Shown here: positions 36,501 to 48,603 of the stretch, in pieces | Layout of the letters: each line of letters begins with the position of its first letter | Numbering within the stretch: position 1 is the stretch's first letter | Assembly: GCA_026545225.1 (NCBI GenBank) | Contig: CM048849.1 | Location: forward strand, 52,026,836-52,090,835 | Direction of reading: 5' to 3' | Length of the DNA: 64,000 nucleotides | DNA from: Cornus controversa | Lineage: Eukaryota; Streptophyta; Magnoliopsida; Cornales; Cornaceae | Notes under the pieces: generated by a model | Seen by the model: only the letters and a program-made list of their open reading frames with translations | Databases searched by the model: none | What the model was told of the DNA's origin: nothing | Program-made: the position numbers and the translations under genes

Positions 36501-39500
36501 TAGTATGTAACACTAGGTTTCTCTTGCAGGTTGAGAAAACGACTGAACTTTCAAGACGTGAAAGGTTTGTTAAAGCTTTTCGCTGCCCTCTTTAAACAGA
36601 ACTTCTCTTTTATTGATGAAAGTCATTCAGCAAACTCTCCTTCTCTCTCTGCCCCCCACTCCCACCCCCATTTTTCCTGTGACTTTGTATTACTCCATCA
36701 TGGGCTGGGGAAGAAAAGGAAACAAAATGCACTAAATCCCTTTTTAGCGTATTAGGAGCCACATAAAGTAACAACCTCTGAGGTATATTTTCGTAAATCT
36801 CTTTTTGGACTTCGGAGATAAATGGATATAGTCAATTTTGCTTCATTTCCCTTTCTAATGCTATTCAGGGTTGCATTCCCTCTTGACCCTTTTAATAATT
36901 TTTATTTATCACAAATAAATAAATATAATACGAGCAGTTGCTAGGAATCTTAGCTGCAATTTATGATGAGTAGGGTTTGTGAAAGAGGATCAGAAAATTT
37001 GTTACGAGTTTAATATTTTGTTCTTGAAGCATAGAATAATAGGAGGACAGAAAGAAATTACAAATTAACGGGAAAGAGGATGTAATGTGGCAAAGCCCAA
37101 AGCCTACCAAAGTTCAAAATTCTACACGTTAAAATACATAAATTTTGTAGAAAGAAGAAGAAAACAACAATCTAAAAAAGGCTGATGTATTCAGGTCAAA
37201 GCTACTATAATTCTGTTCACCCATCAGCAAGGGAGGGGAGAAGGTAAGGAAAGGCCATGCAAGTAGGGTGTGCGAAGTTGATTACACGAGGCTTGTATGG
37301 ATAGTTGCTGCCCATTTGAGTGGTAAGAGTGTCTTAGGTGAAATGTTTGGTTTAGAAGATTGGAATAGCAGGGCTCCTGATTTACTGCCATAGTTGAGTT
37401 ATAAGTTTTTGTCTTGGTCTAAATAAACCCAGGAAGAAAACTGGGATAGTTTTTGACCACATCGACATAATTTTTGATTTTTTTTTTTGTAAATTTAGAA
37501 AGTTAAGCAGGGAAGGGAACTGAAAATTAAAAGTGTCATACAATTTTCTTACCACATCAACGAAGATTAATATGCTGTCCTTTTTCATTGTATTTTTTTG
37601 AAGATTGCGTACTTCAATTTATTTTATTTTTTCAGGAAGAGTTCATCTTATCTCTATGTTATCTTTTATTTGTTCAGAGAAGAAATAGAGAAGCAGAAAG
37701 CTCATGAAAGGTACATGAGGTTGCAAGAACAAGGGAAAACAGAGCAAGCAAAGAAAGATTTAGGTAAGGCATTAGAAATTGATTTTTCACTCTTTTTGTT
37801 TATAAGGATTGTGTTATTTTAGTTGCTAGCTGGCTACAAAGTTTATGTTCGGAATTGTTGCAACAAAGAAACCACAAGATCATGGAAATCCAACGAAAAA
37901 CGAATAAAGCAATCACAGACAAACACAAGATATAATGTGGTTCGGCCAAATTGGTCTACATCCACGGATGAGAAGAGATTTCACTATAATTCTGTAGAGA
38001 TATTACAATACTAGAGTAACAACACCGTGTACATGTCTTTTCACCATGTACCGCTCCACAAGCCTGTCTCCTCGTTATTAGTTCCACTGGTGTTTTTCTT
38101 ACTCTACCAACCCATAAACTATCTCTACCCACAATTCCCTCATGAGACTACATCTCTCTCAATCTCATAAGTCTCAACCCAAAAGCTAGGTATCTATAGT
38201 TCCAAACTCAATTCCTTGTTCCACAAGGATTACAATTCCTTGGAGCCCAAGACTTTTCTAACAAGAAATTACCTAATAGAGTACAACTCTAAAATAGAAA
38301 TCTAGTTACACCAGGAATTTGGGACACAATTCCCACAATTTCCACCTTGGCTCAAATTCCATCAAGTTAATGATCGCTTAACACGGCATTGACCAGGACA
38401 AGTCATGCTAGCTTCAATCTTAAATACAAACCAAATCACTCTTTAGGGACTTCCACTCACGGACCGATCCTACAACCCAACCTGATTTAGGGACTTCACC
38501 CAGGGAGCCAGTTCCTCCTTGCGCTTCGGATTGCATGCCAGATGTCATGATTTACTTGCAAAACTATGATTGTCCACACTGTACACCGCTCGATCAGTCA
38601 AACCTCCAAGGCTCTACCTTAATTACTCAAGTTCCATGTCATGTAACCTATCACAATTTTCTGGTCATCGTGACCAAATAAGCCGATTGATTAACTCTAC
38701 TTGCTATTGAAACCCATTGTTGTAATACCCCGTTCTAACACATGGTATGATATTGTTCGCTTTGGGCCCTAGCCCGCACGGTTTTGCTCTTAGGTTTTAT
38801 CCCAAAAGGCTTCATACCATTTGAAGAGAACATACTACATATAAGCACATCTCCTTTTCCACACCCAGGTGATGTGGGATTGAGCACCTTGTACCCTGTC
38901 AGTGTGGTAACTTAGCTCAGTGTCTGTCTTCGCACCCGCCCACTCACACCCGTCCACAAGGGTTACTACAATTCACCCCCCTACGAGGCCCGACGTTCTC
39001 GTTGGCACACTTCCGGCTAGGTTCAGGTTCTGATATCAACTGTAATACCCCGCTCTAACACATGGTATGATATTGTTCGCTTTGGGCCTAAGCCTGCACG
39101 GTTTTGCTCTTGGGTTTTACCCTAAGAGGCCTCATACTATTTGAAGAGAACACACTACATATAAGAACATCCCCTTCTCCACATCCAGGCGATGTGAGAT
39201 TGAGCACCTTGTACCCTGTCAATGTGATAGCTCGCCCAGTGTCTTTTCTTTGCAATCGCCCACATCACACCCGCCCACAAGGGTTACTACAATTGCAGCA
39301 CGTATTGAGACTCTTTATGTTTTCTGGATCTCCTTCACCTTCGGCTCTAATACCAATTTGTTGCAACAAAGAAATCACAGGATCATGGGAATCCAACGAA
39401 AAGCAAATAAAGCAATCACACACGAACATAAGATATAACGTGGTTTAGCCAAAACCAGCTTACATCCATGAATGAGAAGAGATTCTACTATAATTCCGTA

Positions 39501-42500
39501 GAGATTTTACAATATTAGATCACCACACTGTGTACATGTCTTTTCACCATGTACCACCCCATGAGCTTGTCTCCTCGCTATTAGTGCCATCGGTGTTTTT
39601 CCTACTCTACCAACCCATAAACTATCTCTACCCACAACTCCCTCATGAGACTACATCTCTCTCAATCTCATAAGTCTCAACCTAAGAGCTGGGTATCTAT
39701 TTATAAAGTTCCAAACTCAATTCCTTGTTCCACAAGGATTATAATTTCTTGGAGCTTAAGACTTGTCTAACAAGAAATTACCTAACAGAGTACAATTCTA
39801 AAATAGAAACCTAATTACATCAGGAATTTGAGAGACAATTCCCAATAGGAATAAGTTTTCTAAGTACAAGATTGATTTTGCGAAGTGATGATTTCATGAG
39901 GTATACATTTTTTGATTAAATAGTATTAGTGGTGGCAATTCTTGTATGCGGGTAATATTTGGGTCGTATCCCCGTAATAGAATTATGTTATATAGGTCAA
40001 CCCGAACACGACCTATTTAGAAATCCTTGACATGAACACACCCTTTTAATAAATGGGTTGTGTGACTCACAACACAACACGACTCATGTAATAACCTATT
40101 TAACTCGTTTAAATTAAATGGATCATGTAATCCGTTTATTAACTTAGTATAAAACTCAAAGATAATGAAAAAATGACATAATGGATGACTAAAATTATGA
40201 AATGCGGATTATTAGGACAATATAACTATAAAAAAATGATAAATATAATATCCATATTGGATTTATATTAAAATAACAAAAATGTCCATAGTAATTGGGT
40301 TAAAACAGGTTATGGGTTAATCATTTCAAACTAACACGATTGATTAAATGAAACTAATCGGGTTAAAGAGTTGAGCTCCAAAACATGAACACTACACGAT
40401 TAATCAGGTGGGTTAAATGGGTTGACACGAACACGATTAGGGTCAGCCCGCTTACTTCGTGTCGTGTTACCGGGTCGGGTCTATGAATCAGTAGGGCATT
40501 GATTTTTATCATGTTTGCAGGTTGATTGGTAGCCAGGCAGATTTTGTAAATCCGAATAAAGGGTTTCGGCAAATTCCATGCAAATAGTAGAAGTGGGTGT
40601 TAAATATGGTGACTTTTAGAGTATTAAGTTCAGTCAGTGCATGGTTGCTTATGTATTTTGTGAGAAGGAAATCTGGAGGCTTAATAATGCAGCTAAAAGG
40701 AAATAGGGGACCAATTTCATAAAGTATAACAATCCTGTTGATTTTGGATTCTTTTGTGAAAAGTCGGTTACGTAACTTGATAGGGACAAGAAGTTAAAAG
40801 CTCGGGCTTGGTGCAATGTTAAAAACTCGGGCTAACAAGCATAGGGAAGGTTGTAGTTCAAGTATGAGAGCAGTTACTTCCAATAAACTAATGCCAAAGA
40901 TTGGTTCTGCCTCCGTCTTTGCAACCCAGCACCCCACATAGGTGGGACCAACATAGAAATAACCTTTTATGTAGGGGCTACAAGGGTGTTGGAGTTGGGA
41001 GATTGGTCTAACTTCTTATGCAATGAATATTGGAATAAACTATTGGAAGATGAGCCCTTTGCAAGCTGAATTCAAGATAACTCAGTAAGACTTTGGTTAT
41101 GCTGCTGGATATTTTAAACCAACATAATAATATCAACAAAAAAAAAAACCAGCATAATAATGTTTTAGAAGTACATGTTGAATAAGGTTGATGATTTAAC
41201 TATGGAAAAGGTGATAGGACAAAGTTAAGAAATGAATCCACAGTTCTGATTACTAATTTGGATTTATGCCAGAGGGAATCACAATTGAGGCTATTTACTT
41301 AATAAGAATTAATTGGTAGTGTAGGAGTAGGCAAAAAGATCTACATATATTTTTCGTAGATTTGGAAAAAAAAAACATATGATTGGGTACCAAGAGATAT
41401 AATTTTGGTGGACTTTACAAAGAAAACTAATTTCTATATAAATGATAAAGATTATTGAGGATATTTATATGAATACAGAAACTAGAGTTCTAGTTTTGCA
41501 TTATATGTGGTGAGGCTAGTTATTTTTCTATAAAAATAAGATTAGTACTAAGCTTATATCTTTTTGGTATAATGCTAGATGAAATCAAAAAAGACTTGCA
41601 AGGAGACACTCCATCATGGTGCATGTTGTTTGTTGAAGATACAATGTTATTAGATTTTTTGAAAGAAAACTTAACAATAAAATTAGAAATGTGGAGAACT
41701 GCAGTAGATCAAAAGGTTTAAAAAATAGTAAGACTAAAACCGAATATAAGGATTATTCAAAATAACTATTTTTTATATTTAGGATTAATAATACAAAAGG
41801 ATAACGAGATAAATGGTGATATAATTTGTAGAATTGGATCACGTTGGACAAAATGGATATATATCAGTAATGTTTTATGCAATAAAAGAATAACAAATAA
41901 GTGAAAAGGGATTTATAGAACAATCTTAGACTAACTATTTTATATCGAGCAGTGTTGGATTTTAAAAGAGGGCGATCAAGATTAACTTGAGATAATGTTA
42001 TTAAAAATGATTTTAGAAGTTAAATATTATAGGAGATATGTCTTGTAATAGAAAATAATGGAAAAAGAAAATTCTTGTGGCCGACTCCATTAATATGGGT
42101 TTAAGGCAAAGATGATTATGGTGATGATGAGATGGTTAGAATTCAAGATTAGTCTTCAGCTACTTTGGGATATTTTCTAATTAGTGTTGGGGTTTTAGAT
42201 GTCTGACTTACTTTTAGATGCATTTTGACGAATCAGTTCTTAATTTTCTTTTGAGTGTAATCTGGCCGGTTCAGTGTAGCACCTTGAGAGATCGAAATAT
42301 GTTTTTAATTGGAGTGAGAAGGTGAAATAAAATATTACTTTACGAATTTGAAATGGAACCTGCTCCACTTCTTTTATGTTTCGCTTATGGAAGCCGTTGG
42401 CTTGGAGTGGTGAAAGACGCTGAGAGTTGACGAAGAAAAGGAAATAAAGTTGTACTTTCTTATATCTAAGTAAATTTGTCATGGTCTAGGAGCAAGGGTT

Positions 42501-43899
42501 CTTTGCTTGAGGTGTGCTCATCAGAATGATATTATTTCTTAGATTGAAAATTATTTTTGGAAAACAATTGAGGATTAATTGCATGGGGTTCTCCTATGAT
42601 ATGTAGGACACATGTGATCGTGCCTTGGACAACTGTTGACAGTCCAGCTATCCCAGATAGTCATCTCAATACTTGGAAAGAAAGTCAACATTTATTTACT
42701 AAAATATGTACAGGAGTATTGAGCCTTTGGCCTTTTTCCTTGAATAAGTTTAGTAGTAGTAGTTGTTGTTATTATTATTAATACTATATTACCTATATGT
42801 TCCATTTTATTTTTTTGGATTGGTAACAATTCGAGAATGATGTGTACTTTACAGTATTGAATCATGTAACCTTTTGAATCAGTCACAGCCAATTGAATTA
42901 AGAGATGTTGATGGTGTAGTCCAACACCATATTTGTCGAAAGATTATTATTATTACTACTCTCCCTTAGATAGTTTTGAATGTGAGGATGGAAGTATGGT
43001 ACTCACATCTTGATGTGTTGATCTTGTCTGGTTGCACCTTTGAAATAATTTAAGTTGCATTTGTGGTGATATTTTTTATATTTCAGTTTGTTAACAAAAA
43101 GTTAGCTTTGGACACATTCTTTTTGTATTTTTATTTTTGGTTGGTGAACAGTTAAAATTGAAGGATTTCGTTGAGATTCAATTCTATCTACAACTCTGTA
43201 CTGCATCAATTCCATTGATGTTAACCATTAACCAAAAAGAAAAAAAAACTATAGTTCTGGTTTTAAAGCTATATAACCTAAATTGAATACCATAATTGAC
43301 CTGCATGAGGGTGTGCCTTGGTGCAACGGTAAGGTTGCTCCATTGTGATCAGAAGATCACGGGTTCGAAATATGGAAACAGCCTCTCCGCATGCGGAGGC
43401 AAGGCTGCGTTCATTTGACTCTCTCCAAACCCTGCAATGGCGGGAGTCTCGTACATTGAGTTTGCCCTTTTTTATTTGACTCGCATAATGCTATGTGTAT
43501 CAAACTTTTTCATCTTAACTTTTCACAGACTGCTCTTACACCTTTGTTAGTAAAGAAATACAGGCTCTGTAAAATTCAACTTTTCTGCCTGCCCTCTGTT
43601 TTATCCTTTTTGATCTCTTTCTTGACATGGATTATACTCATCTTTAAATATCATTGTTGACTATTGTATCATCTAACATCTTATGATTGACTGTGCATTG
43701 ATCTTGCAGAGCGTTTAGCTCTTATACGACAACAAAGGGCAGATGCTGCGAAAAAGCGAGAAGAAGAAAAAGCTGGTAATATTCTGAGATCGTTGTACTG
43801 ATTGATTTGCCTTTATTATCTTGGTATTTGCAATAATGAAACTGATATATTTCGTTTTTATCAGCCAAAGAACAGAAGAAGGCAGAAGGTCGCAAATGA
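33540..43899 (+). CDS. 28 kDa heat- and acid-stable phosphoprotein (PDAP1-like)
   Basis: Eight coding exons, all with GT-AG introns, join in frame into 159 residues: 33540-33606, 35466-35503, 36149-36217, 36365-36448, 36530-36564, 37678-37763, 43710-43775 and 43865-43899 (stop TGA). The protein starts MGRGKFKGKPTGRRQFSTP and has a Glu-rich acidic stretch at about residues 36-58. Its C-terminal half is the conserved PP28 region: TTELSRRERE near 90-99, HERYMRLQEQGKTEQAKKDL near 107-126, and RLALIRQQR, then a Lys/Glu-rich tail ending EGRK. It is predicted to be a highly charged helical protein of cytosol and nucleus. Mammalian PDAP1 associates with PDGF-A and is a casein kinase substrate; the plant role is not established. 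Length and start match plant homologues as I remember them. The sixth intron is about 5.9 kb and full of transposons, yet its splice sites are intact. Confidence 0.92.
33607..37677 (+). other. Introns 1-5 of the PDAP1-like gene
   Basis: The introns are 33607-35465, 35504-36148, 36218-36364, 36449-36529 and 36565-37677. Intron 1 holds a TA run near 33636 and a G/T-rich run near 35050. Intron 2 carries an open frame on the minus strand at 35597-35977, beginning MSDTCQHNTHFHPYG, which I do not recognise and take for repeat-derived or chance. Intron 5 shows a CT-rich patch near 36640-36680. No other gene is visible. Confidence 0.7.
37856..39847 (-). mobile_element. Small non-autonomous LTR retrotransposon in intron 6
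   Basis: Two LTRs of about 485 bp lie at 37856-38337 and 39359-39847 and are clearly alike, though with scattered differences. Read on the minus strand, the element has a tRNA-Met primer site TTGGTATTAGAGCC two bases after the 5' LTR (39356-39343) and a purine tract AAGGTGGAAAT just before the 3' LTR. A 5-bp target duplication GGAAT flanks it at 37851-37855 and 39848-39852. Without the TRIM nested inside, its interior is only about 450 bp and encodes nothing, so it is a miniature or deletion-type element. It is moderately old. Confidence 0.82.
38721..39291 (-). mobile_element. Second TRIM, nested in the intronic LTR element
   Basis: This belongs to the same TRIM family as the copy at 11645-12212, in opposite orientation. 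The LTRs are 38721-38970 and 39041-39291 (TGTAATACCC to GGTTACTACA on the plus strand) around a 70-bp interior with a decayed tRNA-Met primer site. The flanks ATTGT (38716-38720) and ATTGC (39292-39296) look like an aged 5-bp target duplication. It entered the host LTR element after that element had inserted. Confidence 0.85.
39950..40515. repeat. Degraded repeat rich in 'CGTGTCGTGTT'-type motifs
   Basis: It begins TAGTGGTGGCAATTCTTGTA and ends near GTGTCGTGTTACCGGGTCGGG. Such 'GGTGGCAATTCGTGTT' sequences are common at the ends of plant hAT-type non-autonomous elements. Internal GGTTGTGTGACTC and AACACGA motifs recur in both orientations. I could not match a complete right terminus, so this is probably a partial copy. 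Confidence 0.4.
41240..42190 (+). mobile_element. RTE-type LINE remnant (reverse transcriptase)
   Basis: Translated pieces in order recall the RTE-clade reverse transcriptase: FGFMPEGITIEAIYLI, then KDLHIFFVDLEK, then LDEIKKDLQGDTPSWCML with a degenerate catalytic box, then LGLIIQKDNEINGDI and WTKWIYISNVLCNKRI, and near the end a KKKILVADSINMGLRQR tail followed by ATGATG-type short repeats. The reading frame is interrupted by many stops and several frame changes, so it is an old, dead, 5'-truncated copy. It lies in intron 6 of the PDAP1-like gene, in the same orientation. Confidence 0.75.
43307..43473 (+). mobile_element. Au SINE
   Basis: It matches the Au family as I know it: a GGGTGTGCCTTGGTGCAACGG start carrying the pol III A box, a GGGTTCGAAATATGGAAAC B-box region, the AACAGCCTCTCCGCATGCGG segment, and a CGGGAGTCTCGTACATTGAG tail ending in a T run. 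The flanks AATTGACCTGCAT (43294-43306) and ATTTGACTCGCAT (43474-43486) match at ten of thirteen positions, an aged target duplication. It is at the 3' end of intron 6, about 240 bp before exon 7. Confidence 0.9.
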
Positions 43900-45955
43900 T
43901 TATGACAGGTGTCATAAGTAAATTCTGTGGAAGTAGTACTTCCTATGATGCAAGAAGTATGTGTTTTTTATTTGGTTTGTATCAAGGATTATTGTGCCCG
44001 TGTTGGTATGATGAAAACTAATTTCCCCCTATTTTCAGCTTACTATTTGACCATGTATTGCGCCTTATATAAGAAATATAATTTGAATGCTTACCATAAG
44101 TTTTGGTTTTGGCCTTTATTTTGTATACAATGTGGTACTGTTTTTTTGGTAAGCCAGATAATTTTGTAAATGATGAAAACGAGAATACAAACCACAAGAA
44201 GACCCCAAGCAGCAGCAGAAAATCACCCGAAACTCAGAATGCATCACCCACTTCAAACCACTGCAACACAAACTTTCGATCTCAGCTCAAGTAATTGAAA
44301 TTTGGCCATTGCTTAGAAATTTAAAACCAGCCAAGATCAGAAACACTAAACTTAGAAGGCTCCATTGATCATCCTTAATAATTGTGTTAAACTATAGCAG
44401 TCCTAGGGAGCTTTGAGAACCAGAAACTATCAAATATTGCATATTGATGTCTGTCTCACTGTCTGGGTTGCTTGGTCGTGATATCAAATATTGTGAATTT
44501 AGTTGAAATCATGACTTCTGGTCATTTAACGAAATATTGATGTGATCCTGATTCAAAAGGTGTCCGTCAGTTGTTTTTATACCATTATGAGTACACAGTG
44601 ATGGTCTGCTAGTTGTTTTTATACGATTATGAGTAAACAGTGATGTACAGTGTAGCAAAATGGCTTCACTGTTTTTGTGAACATCCAATAGTGTAGCATG
44701 CTAACACTACATATTATTGGAGAGCGTAATGGTAGAATTTCTGATCACAAGTTGTGCATTAGCTCATTGTATGCTCTACTTCAAGTTGGAGCCATATTTT
44801 GTTTTGAGTGCCCAGGCATTGTATGACACTCTTTTTGGCAATGGACTAATTGTATGAAGAGAACCGGGGATATTTGCAAGTTTTGTTAAATTTTAAGAGT
44901 TTTTTTTTTTTGCCAAATTATTAGTATAGAATTGTAATTTGTAAAAAGTTGAAAGCGGGGGTTTTCGCAATTTATCTTAGATTTTTCTAGGATCTGACAG
45001 GACAATTAACTTAATTGACGTGCGGCAAATTTAACTTAAAATGGACTTGTCACATCTTGAACACAATTGCCTATATTCCAAGCGCACGCTCAACTATATA
45101 TATTAATTATATAATTGATTGGGTAGGCCTCAGTTTTTGCTAGCCCAGTGATTCGAAAGATCTTGGTTCGAAGCAGAAAATTTTCATTTAGACTTCTTGG
45201 ACTGCCATTTAGTGTTACTCTCTCTCTTTTCAAGAATGAAGGTGGAGGATTTGAGTCTCTTGAAATATACACTGCGATTTAGTGTTTCTCTCTTTTCAAG
45301 AATGAAGGTAGAGGATTTGAGTCTCTTGAAATATATGATAAAAGAAAACTATATTTGAAATATAGAATTTATGGTATCTCATCTCCTTTCAAATAAAAAT
45401 GTGGAGGTCATTTCCTTTCAGAGAAAAAGACAAAGAATTTGAGTATCTTAAAATGCATTGTGGAAAAAAAGAACGAATCACCTGACGATATGTGATTAAA
45501 AAAAACTATACCTAAAAATATAATTAGTGATATCTTATCTTCTTAATAATGAGTGACTGCGTAACATCAACTTTAATTGTGGTGTTGTTTAACCTTGTGA
45601 TAGAATAGTTTCATTTTTAGTGTATATAAAAAAAACTACTCCGTATTAAATAAGAAAAATATATATAAAAAAATTATTAAATAAGAAAATGAAAGAAATA
45701 AGTAATTGAGAACTTTGATCTAATTAATAGATTATAAAGTCTCCCTTCTCTCATTTAAATTAATAATATGCAAGTTACTTGATAATAATACCTATCAAGT
45801 CTTTTATCAATTAAAAGTGCCACCTCTGTTTTTGGGCAGGTGGCAAACAACAATGCTACGCAGATACTGTAGCTTATAGTCACCAGTTATCCATATTATG
45901 ACATTTCCGAAACAGTAAGCAAAGAATCAAAATCCGAGAAACTCCCAATCCAACC
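43900..45955 (+). other. 3' flank of PDAP1-like gene and intergenic DNA
   Basis: The PDAP1-like 3' UTR probably covers the first few hundred bases, but no clear polyadenylation signal stands out. A 70-bp unit containing CTTTTCAAGAATGAAGGT and GAGGATTTGAGTCTCTTGAA is tandemly doubled at about 45205-45343. A weak tRNA-like patch (TTGGTTCGAAGCAG near 45163) may be a SINE scrap. No further gene is seen up to the next ATG. Confidence 0.5.
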
Positions 45956-46351
45956 ATGGTCGACAACCAAAATCCTAAACCCCCTCAAAACCTCCCTCCT
46001 TCTTCTTCTTCTTCTTCAAGTTCTAGGGTTTCTGGCCAGATTGGTCAAAACCAAAGCTCCGGCCACAAGGTCCATTACCCAAATCCGCCCGACGCGACAA
46101 ACCCGGACCCGGCGACCCTGAGGGAGCAATGGAGGTTCGCAATCAGGCAGTACAGCAGGTGGTACTCGCACGCGTGGGGCACTGCCATACTCGCTGGGCT
46201 CTCGTTCTTCGCCCTAGGTTGGATCATCAAGGGTTCCAATCCTCTCCCCTCCTTCAAACAACATGACGACCCTCCTCCTCCTCCTCCTCCTCCTCCTCCT
46301 CCTCCTACTGATGATGATGCCGCCAATGCGAATAAAGCTCGCTCATCATGA
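45956..46351 (+). CDS. Small single-span membrane protein (OEP9-like?)
   Basis: This intronless gene encodes 131 residues. There is a disordered Pro/Ser-rich N-terminus (Ser run at 16-23), a conserved-looking core TLREQWRFAIRQYSRWYSHAWG (residues 54-75, given here in outline), one hydrophobic segment at about 74-92 (AILAGLSFFALGWI), then GSNPLPSF and a tail with twelve consecutive Pro (106-117) and an Asp/Ala-rich end. The start context CCAACCATGG is good. From memory the REQWR/WYSHAWG core with a single C-terminal span resembles small plant tail-anchored proteins of the chloroplast outer envelope (OEP9 type). I cannot confirm that, and the 39-residue tail after the span is long for a tail anchor. 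The GC content is higher than in the surroundings, which supports real coding. Confidence 0.75.
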   Translation: MVDNQNPKPPQNLPPSSSSSSSSRVSGQIGQNQSSGHKVHYPNPPDATNPDPATLREQWRFAIRQYSRWYSHAWGTAILAGLSFFALGWIIKGSNPLPSFKQHDDPPPPPPPPPPPPTDDDAANANKARSS

Positions 46352-46626
46352 CTTCATTAGGGTCAGTTTCGAATTTTAAATATTCTTACTCTTATATGTA
46401 TGTGTGTATTAATTCATGATGTGGGGGTGGTGTTGATTCTTCTGCATGATTTGGGTTTCTTGGATTATATTAAAGAAACAAACCCAATACAGAGTTACAT
46501 GGGGCATACCCCACAATCAAAGAAAGACCACATCCACCAATCAAGAATGTAAAAGGCAAAAGGTTTGAAAAACAACAAGCCCAAAGGCAACTCAGAAACA
46601 TAACAGCAAGAAGGAAAAGCTACAAA
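46352..46626 (+). other. 3' flank of the membrane-protein gene
   Basis: The UTR presumably lies here. A purine-rich patch at about 46470-46620 (ending AACAACAAGCCCAAAGGC and beyond) looks like the tail of a retroelement, but no family could be assigned. Confidence 0.35.
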
Positions 46627-48603
46627 ACAAAGCCTAAAGAATGAATTATGTACAAACTAAAACTAAAGCTCCAAGAGATGCAAGCTGCTACAGAAGGATG
46701 ATTTTTTTTTTCTGGGTGATTTTTACTTCTGTTTTATGTGGGGATTAATGTTCACTTCTTGACGACTTTCTTAACTTATGTTTGTTTTTTTCAATTTGAT
46801 TGAGTTTTGGATTTCTAATTATTTAGTTCAGTTGGATCTAATTCAGCTAATTCCCACTGAATGAATGTCTGGTGGGATAAAAAGGTTCTATTGTAAACCC
46901 ATTATGGTTACAATTCTACTGTAAACAGATTCTGGTTTGACATTGTATAAACAGAACTGATTTGACTCAACTCTATTGATGCTTTGGGTAGAAACCTTGC
47001 AAACTCCAATTCTGAACAGAAGTAGTTTCAATCTTCATATTTGGGCATGGTTCTGTTTGGAAAATAGGTGCGGTAGGAGTCTTCATTGATGGGATCGGCT
47101 TCTAGTTTTTTTAACAATAGGCCCCCTTCTCCTCTATCCACTATTTTTTTAATTAGTTTTTTGTCTAGTTGACAGTTAATTTTTCACCGTGTGTGCACTG
47201 CATTACTTGAATGGTTTCTACAATGGCTCATAATTTGCTTTTATCATCTCTTTTTCCTTTATAGTGATACTTTTAAGATTACTTGTATGTGCGTGCATGC
47301 ATATGTGTGAAAAAAAAAATTTATTGTCACTATGTTTCATCTATTTTCTTCTACATTGTAGTGGCCTTAAACTTGCTTGCATACACTGTGCTTACTGAAC
47401 CAACATGCTGTTAATTGAGAGATTAAGTCACTTGTGCTAGTAAAGTTCTTGGAATTTCATTCCATGAAGTATGTTCTAGTCTGCTAGTGGTTGCAAGTAT
47501 AAGTTGTTTGCCTGAGTTTGAGATGAAATTTATGCATTTCATTGCATTCCGATGGAAAGTCGTGATGCTAATTTCAGTTTGAAGCATCCACTCATATTAT
47601 AGAGAATGAATTAACAAAGCCTAAAGAATGAATTAACAGTGTACAAACTAAAACTAAAGCTCCAAGAGATATGCAAACTGCTACAGAAGGATGATTTTTT
47701 TTTTTCTAGGTGGTTTTTACTTTTGTTTTATGTGGGGGATTAATGTTCACTTCTTGATGACTTTCTTAACTTTGTTTGTTTTTTTCAATTTGATTGAGTT
47801 TTGGATTTCTACTTATTTAGTTCAGTTGGATGCAATTCAGCTAATTCCCACTGAATGAATGTCTGGTGGGATAAAAAGGTTCTATTGTAAACCCATTATG
47901 GTTACAATTCTACTGTAAACAGATTCTGGTTTGACATTGTATAAACAGAACTGATTTGACTCAACTCTATTGATGCTTTGGGTAGAAACCTTGCAAACTC
48001 CAATTCTGAACAGAAGTAGTTTCAATCTTCATATTTGGGCATGGTTCTGTTTGGAAAATAGGTGCGGTAGGAGTCTTCATTGATGGGATCGGCTTCTAGT
48101 TTTTTTCATAATAGGCCCCCTTCTCCTCTTTCCACTATTTTTTTTAATTAGTTTTTTGTCTAGTTGACAGTTAATTTTTCACCGTGTGTGCACTGCATTA
48201 CTTGAATGGTTTCTACTAATGGCTCATAATTTGCTTTTATTATCTCCTTTTCCTTTATAGTGATACTTTTAAGATTACTTGTATATGCGTGCATGAGTAT
48301 GTGTGAACAAAAAATTTATTGTCACTATGTTTCATCTATTTTCTCCTACATGGTAGTGGCTATAAACTTGCTTGCATACACTGTGCTTACTGAACCAACA
48401 TGCTGTTAGTTGAGAGATTAAGTCACTTGTGCTAGTAAAGTTCTCGAAATTTCATTCCATGAAGTGTGTTCTAGTCTGTTTCTGGTTGCAAGTATAAGTT
48501 GTTTGCCTGAGTTTGAGATGAAATTTATGCATTTCATTGCATTCTGATGGAAAGTCGTGATGCTAATTTCAGCTTGAAGCATCCACTCATATTATAGAGA
48601 ATT
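46627..48603. repeat. Tandem duplication, two ~985-bp copies
   Basis: Copy 1 is about 46627-47607 and copy 2 about 47614-48603, offset 987 bp. They start at AAAGCCTAAAGAATGAATTA and end at CACTCATATTATAGAGAAT. Identity by eye is about 97 percent, with differences in T runs, a GT insertion near the start and scattered single bases. No coding region is seen in either copy. Confidence 0.9.

Noticed and set aside
42596-42781. 61-residue open frame in intron 6
   Set aside because: No family features, and it is located between a LINE remnant and a SINE within an intron.
46075-46326. Gly-rich minus-strand frame
   Set aside because: Shadow of the Pro-run and core of the plus-strand membrane-protein gene.
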